A stretch of 64,000 nucleotides of DNA from Caballeronia jiangsuensis (lineage in GTDB: Bacteria; Pseudomonadota; Gammaproteobacteria; Burkholderiales; Burkholderiaceae): contig JFHF01000001.1 in NCBI GenBank assembly GCA_000648925.1, forward strand, positions 186,001-250,000. Direction: 5' to 3'. A program made the translations under genes and the position numbers. This document shows, in pieces, positions 57,243 through 64,000 of this stretch; the first letter of the stretch is position 1, and each line of letters starts with the position of its first letter. The notes beneath the pieces are model-generated. The model saw only the letters and a list, made by a program, of their open reading frames with translations, searched no databases and was not told the DNA's origin.

Positions 57243-58534
57243 TCGGACTGCGTCCGCGGCGCAGTTTCAAGCGGTTGCGCCAGGCGCTGTTCTCGGGCCG
57301 CCGCCCGCCGCGCTTTTGCTTCACGTCGGGCAATCACGTGCGGCTCTTCAAGGGCGGCGTGCAATTTTTCCCGGCGCTGATCGAGCGGATCGATAACGCG
57401 CGCAAGTCGGTGTCGCTGGAAACCTACATCTTCGCCAACGACGATATCGGCCGCGCCGTCTCCGATGCGCTCGTGCGCGCGGCCGAACGCGGCCTCAAGG
57501 TGCGTGTGATCACGGATGGCATCGGCACGGACAGCAATCTGCCGATGTTCAAGCTCTGGCAGGAGCGCGGCGTCGATCATCGCATCTACAACCCGCATCT
57601 GCTGTTCGGGCCGCTCGGCTTCTCGCGCACGCATCGCAAGCTCGCGCTGATCGATGAAACCTACGCGTTTTGCGGCGGCATCAATATCGTCGATGACTAC
57701 GATCAGAACGGCACGCGTCTCGAACGGCCGCGCTGGGATTTCGCGATGGAGGCGCAAGGCCCCGTCGTCAAGGACGTGCGCGAAGCGTTCGACCTGCAAT
57801 GGCAGCGCATTCGGCTCGGCGTGAAACCGCGACAGCCGACGCAGCCCGCCTGCGAGCAGCAGGAAAGCGAAAGCGCACGCGCGCCCGGCCGCTGGAACGC
57901 CCGACGCGCGATGCTGGCGCGCCGGCGCGCGCGGCTCGGCGAAATCCACGCGGTCGATCAGCCGTGCGTTGCGTTCGTCGCGCGCGATAACCTGCTCAAT
58001 CGGCGCGCGATCGAAAAGGCGTATCTTCGTGCAATCGCGCACGCAGAGAGCGAGGTGTTGCTCGCGAATCCTTACTTCATGCCGGGGCGCAGGTTGCGGC
58101 GCGCGCTGGTCAACGCGGCCGGACGCGGCGTGCGCGTGTCGCTCGTCATCGGTCGTAAGGAATTCGTAGCATTGGATTACGCGACACCGTTTCTGTACGG
58201 CAACCTGCTGAAGCACGGCGTGAGGATCGCGGAGTACGAGAAGACGATGCTTCACGGCAAGGTCGCGGTCGTGGATGCGGACTGGGCGACCATCGGCTCA
58301 TCGAACCTCGACGCGCTTTCGCTCGTGCTCAACAACGAGGCCAACATGGTGCTCGTGAATCATCCAGAAATCGCCGGATTACACGACGCCATTCTTCAGG
58401 CGTTTGACGAAGGCCGCCCGATCGATGAAAAACACTATGCATCGCGGCCTGTTACGGAGCGAGCGCTTAATTGGCTGGCCTACAACACTTACCGCGTGAT
58501 GATGAAAATGATCACCATCGGTCAGTACGATTAA
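57239..58534 (+). CDS. clsB: Cardiolipin synthase B-type phospholipase D
   Basis: This 431-residue PLD-superfamily enzyme has two HKD motifs: HRKLALIDETYAFCGGIN and HGKVAVVDADWATIGSSNLD. The short N-terminus without transmembrane helices matches ClsB rather than ClsA. It should make cardiolipin at the inner membrane. ATGA overlap with nudB indicates coupling. A segment around 195-240 (QPTQPACEQQESESARAPGR) is an Arg/Ala-rich insertion between the two catalytic halves. Confidence 0.88.
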   Translation: MIGLRPRRSFKRLRQALFSGRRPPRFCFTSGNHVRLFKGGVQFFPALIERIDNARKSVSLETYIFANDDIGRAVSDALVRAAERGLKVRVITDGIGTDSNLPMFKLWQERGVDHRIYNPHLLFGPLGFSRTHRKLALIDETYAFCGGINIVDDYDQNGTRLERPRWDFAMEAQGPVVKDVREAFDLQWQRIRLGVKPRQPTQPACEQQESESARAPGRWNARRAMLARRRARLGEIHAVDQPCVAFVARDNLLNRRAIEKAYLRAIAHAESEVLLANPYFMPGRRLRRALVNAAGRGVRVSLVIGRKEFVALDYATPFLYGNLLKHGVRIAEYEKTMLHGKVAVVDADWATIGSSNLDALSLVLNNEANMVLVNHPEIAGLHDAILQAFDEGRPIDEKHYASRPVTERALNWLAYNTYRVMMKMITIGQYD

Positions 58535-58592
58535 CCTGCCAATACGCATCGATTGCGTAAAAATGCTGGTCAGCAGGCATCATTAGAGAAAG

Positions 58593-58770
58593 GTTCCCAC
58601 GAATCGGGAACTCGGGCAGTCACTTACAGGCAGTCCGTACATAAAACGCGACAATGGGCGCGGACATCGTTGAGATTTATCCTATAGACGAGTCCTGGCG
58701 TTTTAGAAACGCATATCTAAAAATCTGCTTGTATCACCAGCGTTCGGCCATAATAATAGAACGGCCGTTC
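58593..58770. promoter_or_regulatory. Inverted repeats upstream of the TetR gene
   Basis: GTTCCC-N7-GGGAAC lies at 58593-58611. A perfect 12-bp palindrome GAACGGCCGTTC lies at 58759-58770, 36 nt before the TetR ATG, with a related half-site CGTTCGGCC at 58741-58749. The second resembles the GAAC-N4-GTTC class bound by TetR-type fatty-acid regulators. Autoregulation by the adjacent TetR protein is inferred. Confidence 0.45.
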
Positions 58771-58805
58771 GATTTTACGGGTCACATAAGAACGGTAGGG
58801 ACATC

Positions 58806-59480
58806 ATGCGAAAAGGCGAACAGACGCGGGCCGCGATTCTCGACGCAGCGCTGGAGTTGGCAAGTCGGGACGGGCTGGAAGGGCTGACGATCGGCCTGTT
58901 GGCCGAGCGGATGCAAATGAGCAAGAGCGGTGTGTTTGCGCATTTCGGGTCGCGAGAGGATTTGCAGGTGGAGGTGGTGCGCGAGTACCACCGGCGCTTC
59001 GAAGATGAAGTGTTCTTTCCGAGCCTGCGCGAAGCGCGTGGCCTGCCGCGATTGCGCGCGATGATGAATCGCTGGATGGAGAAGCGCATCCAGGAAGTGA
59101 CCACGGGTTGCATCTACATCAGCGGAGCGGTGGAGTACGACGACCGCGCCGCGAGCGCCGTGCGCGAGCAGCTCGTGCACAGCGTGAGCATGTGGCGCGA
59201 GGCGCTGTTGCGCGCGATCCGCCAATCGAAGGACGAAGGGCATCTGAAGGCGGAGACGGATCCGCATCTGATGCTGTTCGAGCTGTACAGCTTTACGCTC
59301 GGCCTGCATCACGATGCGCGCTTCCTGCATCTTCCGGAAGCCGTGCAACTGACGCGGGACGCGCTGGACAAGACGATCGTGTCGTATCAGACGTCGAATG
59401 CGGGGCCCGCAACGGCCATCCCTCAGCCGACGCCGAATGCGGCGACGAACCTGACATCGCAACACACCGACAGCCGTTAG
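58806..59480 (+). CDS. TetR/AcrR-family transcriptional regulator
   Basis: This 224-residue regulator has an N-terminal HTH (KGEQTRAAILDAALELASRD; TIGLLAERMQMSKSGVFAHF) and an all-helical ligand domain. It lies 67 nt upstream of an acyl-CoA dehydrogenase and near a bifunctional beta-oxidation gene, so it probably senses acyl-CoA, as FadR/PsrA/FadP-type TetR proteins do. That is inference from context. The last 25 residues are Pro/Thr/Ala-rich and likely disordered. Confidence 0.88.
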   Translation: MRKGEQTRAAILDAALELASRDGLEGLTIGLLAERMQMSKSGVFAHFGSREDLQVEVVREYHRRFEDEVFFPSLREARGLPRLRAMMNRWMEKRIQEVTTGCIYISGAVEYDDRAASAVREQLVHSVSMWREALLRAIRQSKDEGHLKAETDPHLMLFELYSFTLGLHHDARFLHLPEAVQLTRDALDKTIVSYQTSNAGPATAIPQPTPNAATNLTSQHTDSR

Positions 59481-59547
59481 CGGCGCCGTCGAATCGAAGG
59501 TGGTTCGGCGGCGCGCAACCAGACGCTTGAAGAAACTGGAGAGATTC

Positions 59548-61335
59548 ATGGGACAGTACGCCGCCCCCCTTCGCGACATGCAGTTCGTGCTGCACGAAGT
59601 GCTGAACGTCGAAGCCGAATTGAAGAGCATGCCGAAGCATGCCGATCTCGATGCCGACACCATCAATCAGGTGCTCGAGGAAGCCGGCAAGTTCTGCTCC
59701 GAGGTCGTGTTCCCGCTCAACCAGAGCGGCGACCGCGAAGGCTGCACCTACGCCGGCGATGGCGTCGTCAAGACGCCGGCCGGCTTCAAAGAGGCGTACC
59801 GCCAGTACATCGATGCGGGCTGGCCCGCGCTCGGTTGCGATCCCGAGTACGGCGGCCAGGGCTTGCCAGCGTTCGTGAACAACGCGCTGTACGAAATGCT
59901 CAATTCGGCGAATCAGGCCTGGACGATGTATCCCGGCCTCTCGCACGGCGCGTACGAGTGTCTGCATGCGCACGGCACGCCGGAGCAGAAGTCGACCTAT
60001 CTTTCGAAACTCGTCTCGGGCGAGTGGACCGGCACGATGTGCCTGACCGAGCCGCATTGCGGAACGGACCTCGGCATCCTGCGCACGAAGGCCGAACCGA
60101 ATTCCGACGGTTCGTACGCGCTCACCGGCACGAAGATCTTCATCTCGAGCGGCGAGCACGACATGGCCGAGAACATCGTCCATCTGGTGCTCGCGCGTCT
60201 GCCGGGCGCGCCGATGGGAACGAAGGGCATCTCGCTTTTCATCGTGCCGAAGTTCGTCCCCGATGCAAACGGTGCGATCGGTGCACGCAACGGCATCAAG
60301 TGCGGCTCGATCGAGCACAAGATGGGCATCCACGGCAACGCGACCTGCGTGATGAATCTCGACGGCGCCACGGGCTGGCTCGTCGGCGAGGCGAACAAGG
60401 GCTTGAACGCGATGTTCGTGATGATGAACGCGGCGCGTCTGGGCGTCGGCATGCAGGGACTCGGCCTGACCGAAGTCGCGTATCAGAACTCGCTCGTGTA
60501 TGCGAAAGAGCGTCTGCAGATGCGCTCGCTCACCGGCCCGAAGGCGCCGGAGAAGGCTGCCGATCCGATCATCGTGCATCCGGACGTGCGTCGAATGTTG
60601 CTCACGCAGAAGGCCTATGCCGAAGCGGGCCGCGCGTTCACGTACTGGGCGGCGCTCAACATCGACAAGGAACTCTCGCACGCGGACGAATCCGTGCGTC
60701 AGGAGGCCGCCGATTTCGTCGCGCTGCTCACGCCGGTCATCAAGGCCTTCCTGACGGACAACGCGTTCGAAGGCACGAATATGGCGATGCAGATCTACGG
60801 CGGCCACGGCTTCATCTCCGAGTGGGGCATGGAGCAGCACGTCCGCGATGCGCGCATCAATATGATCTACGAGGGCACGAACTCCATTCAGGCGCTCGAT
60901 TTGCTGGGCCGCAAGATTCTTGGCGACATGGGCGCGAAGCTGAAGCGTTTCGGCAAGCTCGTTGCCGATTTTGTCGAGCAGGAAGGCGTGAAGCCGGAGA
61001 TGCAGGAGTTCATCAATCCGCTTGCCGATATCGGCGACAAGGTACAGAAGCTCACGATGGAGATCGGCATGAAGGCCATGCAGAATCCCGATGAGGTCGG
61101 CGCTGCGGCTGTGCCGTATTTGCGGACTGTCGGGCATCTGGTGTTTTCGTATTTCTGGGCGCGGATGGCGCGGGTTGCTCTGGACAATGCCGCTTCCGAC
61201 GATGCCTTCTACAAGGCCAAGCTCGGCACCGCGCGGTTTTACTTTGCCAAGCTGCTGCCTGAGACCGCTTCGACGATTCGTGCCGCTCGTGCTGGAGCCA
61301 AGCCGATGATGGATTTCGACGAAGCGCTTTTCTGA
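59548..61335 (+). CDS. Acyl-CoA dehydrogenase
   Basis: This 595-residue FAD enzyme catalyses the first oxidation of fatty-acyl-CoA. It has the flavin-binding block TMCLTEPHCGTDLGILRTKA, IFISSGEHDMAENIVHLVL, the catalytic glutamate in NMIYEGTNSIQALDLLGRKI, and a C-terminal extension (PEMQEFINPLADIGDKVQKL) of the long proteobacterial AcdA-like class. The ATG at 59548 follows CTGGAGAG. The large repeat begins 16 nt after its stop, and the next beta-oxidation gene follows 674 nt later. Confidence 0.94.
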   Translation: MGQYAAPLRDMQFVLHEVLNVEAELKSMPKHADLDADTINQVLEEAGKFCSEVVFPLNQSGDREGCTYAGDGVVKTPAGFKEAYRQYIDAGWPALGCDPEYGGQGLPAFVNNALYEMLNSANQAWTMYPGLSHGAYECLHAHGTPEQKSTYLSKLVSGEWTGTMCLTEPHCGTDLGILRTKAEPNSDGSYALTGTKIFISSGEHDMAENIVHLVLARLPGAPMGTKGISLFIVPKFVPDANGAIGARNGIKCGSIEHKMGIHGNATCVMNLDGATGWLVGEANKGLNAMFVMMNAARLGVGMQGLGLTEVAYQNSLVYAKERLQMRSLTGPKAPEKAADPIIVHPDVRRMLLTQKAYAEAGRAFTYWAALNIDKELSHADESVRQEAADFVALLTPVIKAFLTDNAFEGTNMAMQIYGGHGFISEWGMEQHVRDARINMIYEGTNSIQALDLLGRKILGDMGAKLKRFGKLVADFVEQEGVKPEMQEFINPLADIGDKVQKLTMEIGMKAMQNPDEVGAAAVPYLRTVGHLVFSYFWARMARVALDNAASDDAFYKAKLGTARFYFAKLLPETASTIRAARAGAKPMMDFDEALF

Positions 61336-61351
61336 TTTTTTTGGCTTGTGC

Positions 61352-61952
61352 GCCGGATCCCGTTTTCGTGTCGGTCTATCAGCACTGCCCCTGTGCGGGG
61401 CGGCAGTCACTTTCTTTGCTGCTGCAAAGAAAGTAACCAAAGAAAGCAGCTCGTTCAGGCCCGCGGTCACACGCAGTTTGGCCATGCTTGCCAGCCGCCC
61501 GTGGCACTCGCCTAAGTGTCGCCCCCAAAGGCCCAATCGGGCTTGGATCGCGCACGGTCTGACGAGCTAGAAGCTTTAGGGCGCTGGTTCAGCACCAAAT
61601 AGCTTCGGCACAGCGCTTCGCGCTGCCGTTGGGTATGCGAGGGAAACCGAAGAGGGGGCGCGCGCGCCCGATTGACCCATCGGCCGCGAAGCGGGCCGGA
61701 GCTGTTTGGTGCTGAACCAGTTTCTTGTGCGGTGCGATGAGTCGGACCGTGCGCGGTCCAAGCCCTTGTCTGCTTGTGGGGGCACTCGCTACTGCCGGGC
61801 CATTCAGCCAATCGTCTGTGCCGCGGCCGGTGTGAAGTGCTTAGGCTGGGGATAGCTGTTTCTTTGGTTACTTTCTTTGCAGCAGCAAAGAAAGTGACCC
61901 CCGCCCCGGGGAGGGGCAGTGCAAATAGACCGACACGAACTCAGGATTCCAC
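61352..61952. repeat. Long intergenic repeat with inverted arms, copy B
   Basis: This is the second copy of the element at 39106-39741. The left 210 nt are nearly identical to the left arm of copy A. The centre is similar (GCTGGTTCAGCACCAAAT near 61582 pairs with GTGCTGAACCAG near 61709). The right arm retains its outer part (ACTTTCTTTGC hairpin, CCCCGCCCCGGGGAGGGGC, AGACCGACACGAA). Its inner part at about 61770-61850 is diverged, so the inverted match is broken there. It separates two beta-oxidation genes on the same strand. Open frames inside are not called genes. Confidence 0.85.
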
Positions 61953-62009
61953 GAAGAACGCAGGCCACCGAATCAACTTACCTCTCACGAACCCCGGAGT
62001 GACAAACCT

Positions 62010-64000
62010 GTGAGCACCCTGAACATCAAAAAAGTCGCCGTGCTCGGCGCGGGCGTGATGGGCGCGCAGATCGCCGCGCATCTGATCAACGCCCGCGTCG
62101 CTGTTCTGCTCTTCGATCTTCCCGCGAAGGAAGGTCCGAAGAACGGCATCGCGCTGAAGGCCATCGAGAACCTGAAGAAGCTGTCGCCCGCGCCCTTCGG
62201 CGTGAAGGACGACGCGCAATACATCGAGCCCGCGAACTACGACGACGACATCGCGAAGCTCGCCGAATGCGACCTCGTGATCGAAGCCATCGCCGAGCGC
62301 ATGGACTGGAAGCACGATCTCTACAAGAAGGTGTCGCCGCACATCGCGCCGCAAGCAATCTTCGCGAGCAACACGTCGGGCCTGTCGATCACCGAGTTGT
62401 CGAACGGTTTCGCCGACGAACTGAAATCGCGCTTCTGCGGCGTGCACTTCTTCAATCCGCCGCGCTACATGCATCTGGTCGAGCTGATTCCGACCGAATC
62501 CACGAAGCCCGAAATCCTCGACCAGCTCGAAACCTTCCTGACGAGCGTGATCGGCAAGGGCGTCGTGCGCGCGAAGGACACGCCGAACTTCATCGCGAAC
62601 CGCGTCGGCGTATTTTCGATTCTCGCTGTCATCGCGGAAGCCGAAAAGTTCGGCCTGCGCTTCGACGAAGTCGATGACCTCACCGGCGCGCGCCTCGGCC
62701 GCGCGAAGTCCGCGACGTTCCGCACGGCGGATGTCGTCGGTCTCGACACGATGGCGCACGTCATCAAGACGATGCAGGACAACCTGCCCGACGATCCGTT
62801 CTTCTCCGTCTACAAGACGCCGCCCGTGCTCGAAGCACTGGTGAAGAACGGCGCGCTCGGCCAGAAGACGGGCGCGGGCTTCTATCGCAAGGAAGGAAAA
62901 GCGATCAAGGTGCTCGACCCGAAGACGGCTTCGTATGTCGATGGCGGCGCGAAGGCCGACGAACTCATCGGACGCATTCTGAAGCGTCCGCCCGCCGAGC
63001 GCTTCAAGCTCCTGCGCGAAACCGACAACAAGCAGGCGCAGTTCCTGTGGGCGATTTTCCGCGACGTGTTCCACTACATCGCGGTGCATCTCGAATCGAT
63101 CGCGGACAACGCGCGCGATGTCGATCTCGCCATCCGCTGGGGCTTCGGCTGGAACCAGGGGCCGTTCGAAAGCTGGCAGGCAGCGGGCTGGCAGCAAGTC
63201 GCGAAGTGGGTGCAGGAAGATATCGATGCCGGCAAGGCGCTCTCCAACGCGCCGCTGCCCGCGTGGGTGCTCGACGGTCCCGTCGCCGAGAAGAACGGCG
63301 TGCACACGAACGAAGGTTCGTGGTCGCCGAAATCGAAGCGCTTCGAGCCGCGCTCGACGCTGCCCGTCTACGAGAAGCAGGTGTTCCGCGCGCCGCTCGT
63401 CGGTGAGACGGGCGCCGATCCGAAGACCTTTGGCAAGACGCTGTTCGAAACCGAGAGCGTGCGCGCCTGGCTCGATCGCGACGACGGCGACATCGTGATC
63501 GTCTCGTTCAAGACGAAGCTGAACACCATCGGCGCGGGCGTGATCGACGGCCTCACGCAAGCTATCGAGCTTGCCGAGAAGTCGTATCGCGGCGTCGTGA
63601 TCTGGCAACCGACATCGCTGCAACTCGGCGCGCCGGGCGGCCCGTTCTCGGCGGGCGCGAACCTCGAAGAAGCAATGCCCGCATTCATGATGGGCGGCGC
63701 GAAAGGCGTCGATCCGTTCGTGAAGAAGTTCCAGCAAGGCATGCTGCGCGTGAAGTACGCGAACGTGCCGGTCGTGTCGGCAGTGTCGGGCATCGCGCTC
63801 GGCGGCGGCTGCGAACTGCTGCTGCATTCGGCGAAGCGTGTCGCGCATGTCGAGAGCTATCTCGGTCTCGTGGAAGTGGGCGTCGGTCTGGTGCCGGCGG
63901 GCGGCGGTCTGAAGGAAGCCGCGTTGCGCGCGGCGGAAGCGGCGAGCGCGGTCAATGCGACGACCGATCTGCTCAAGTTCCTGCAGAAGTCCTTCGAAAA
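62010..64000 (+). CDS. Bifunctional 3-hydroxyacyl-CoA dehydrogenase/enoyl-CoA hydratase (partial)
   Basis: This gene is cut by the window end. About 663 residues are visible, starting with GTG at 62010 (MSTLNIKKVAVLGAGVMGAQ), with GGAG 11 nt upstream. In order: the NAD-binding domain with GAGVMG and LVIEAIAER, ASNTSGLSITEL, then the HAD C-terminal domain (FCGVHFFNPPRYMHLVELIP; DTPNFIANRVGVFS). An enoyl-CoA hydratase/crotonase domain starts near residue 490 (LNTIGAGVIDGLTQAIEL; VSGIALGGGCELLLHSAKRV). The order is the reverse of E. coli FadB and is that of FadN/FadJ-like 3-hydroxyacyl-CoA dehydrogenases in Burkholderiales. It would act with the upstream acyl-CoA dehydrogenase. Confidence 0.92.
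   Translation, partial: MSTLNIKKVAVLGAGVMGAQIAAHLINARVAVLLFDLPAKEGPKNGIALKAIENLKKLSPAPFGVKDDAQYIEPANYDDDIAKLAECDLVIEAIAERMDWKHDLYKKVSPHIAPQAIFASNTSGLSITELSNGFADELKSRFCGVHFFNPPRYMHLVELIPTESTKPEILDQLETFLTSVIGKGVVRAKDTPNFIANRVGVFSILAVIAEAEKFGLRFDEVDDLTGARLGRAKSATFRTADVVGLDTMAHVIKTMQDNLPDDPFFSVYKTPPVLEALVKNGALGQKTGAGFYRKEGKAIKVLDPKTASYVDGGAKADELIGRILKRPPAERFKLLRETDNKQAQFLWAIFRDVFHYIAVHLESIADNARDVDLAIRWGFGWNQGPFESWQAAGWQQVAKWVQEDIDAGKALSNAPLPAWVLDGPVAEKNGVHTNEGSWSPKSKRFEPRSTLPVYEKQVFRAPLVGETGADPKTFGKTLFETESVRAWLDRDDGDIVIVSFKTKLNTIGAGVIDGLTQAIELAEKSYRGVVIWQPTSLQLGAPGGPFSAGANLEEAMPAFMMGGAKGVDPFVKKFQQGMLRVKYANVPVVSAVSGIALGGGCELLLHSAKRVAHVESYLGLVEVGVGLVPAGGGLKEAALRAAEAASAVNATTDLLKFLQKSFE

Noticed and set aside
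1..64000. tRNA, rRNA, CRISPR array, prophage or insertion sequence
   Set aside because: No tRNA-like cloverleaf, no regularly spaced direct repeats, and no transposase, integrase or phage structural gene was recognised in any frame.

Overview
The window is GC-rich chromosomal DNA from a member of the Burkholderiaceae, most likely the Paraburkholderia/Caballeronia side of the Burkholderia group. This rests on gene order (mutY, LON-domain protein, rapZ, hprK, ptsN, hpf, rpoN, lptBAC, kdsC, kdsD), a Burkholderia-type general porin, the ubiE-ubiJ-ubiB cluster and the high GC. The species is inferred from the proteins and not established by a search. I see no rRNA, tRNA, CRISPR array, prophage or insertion-sequence transposase.

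Region 1 (1-15150) is core genome. The minus strand carries kdsD-kdsC-lptC-lptA-lptB (LPS precursor and LPS export), then rpoN-hpf-ptsN-hprK-rapZ (sigma-54, ribosome hibernation, nitrogen PTS with HPr kinase, RNase adapter). The plus strand carries a cation/proton antiporter, apt, a LysE exporter, a NUDIX protein and purU. Region 2 (15150-21500) holds a PerM/AI-2E permease, uvrA, an MFS transporter and ssb.

Region 3 (21500-31000) looks accessory. Three paralogous RcsB/BvgA-type response regulators stand in tandem ahead of one large BvgS/EvgS-like hybrid kinase. The first two regulators have AT-rich leaders unlike the rest of the window. A LysR regulator, a general porin and a CHRD-domain secreted protein follow.

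Region 4 (31000-39100) is metabolic and accessory: an HSL-type esterase, an EcsC-family protein, a 14-TM efflux pump with its MarR regulator, and a D-amino-acid module (DSD1-type PLP enzyme diverging from an RpiR regulator, N-acyl-D-amino-acid deacylase and RidA). Region 5 (39770-59480) is mostly core: queF, a cN-I-type 5'-nucleotidase, ilvA, a very large fused FAD/Fe-S oxidoreductase, a HIT protein, ubiE, a Tim44-domain protein, ubiJ, ubiB, a TPMT-like methyltransferase, an FmdB zinc ribbon, a DUF502 protein, aspS, nudB, clsB and a TetR regulator. Region 6 (59500-64000) is fatty-acid beta-oxidation: an acyl-CoA dehydrogenase and a bifunctional 3-hydroxyacyl-CoA dehydrogenase/enoyl-CoA hydratase cut by the window edge.

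The most unusual non-gene structure is a large intergenic repeat of about 600 bp with inverted arms of roughly 200 bp. It is present twice, at 39106-39741 and 61352-61952, each time close behind a stop codon. No feature class I know of explains it. The second notable item is the 3:1 response-regulator/kinase phosphorelay.
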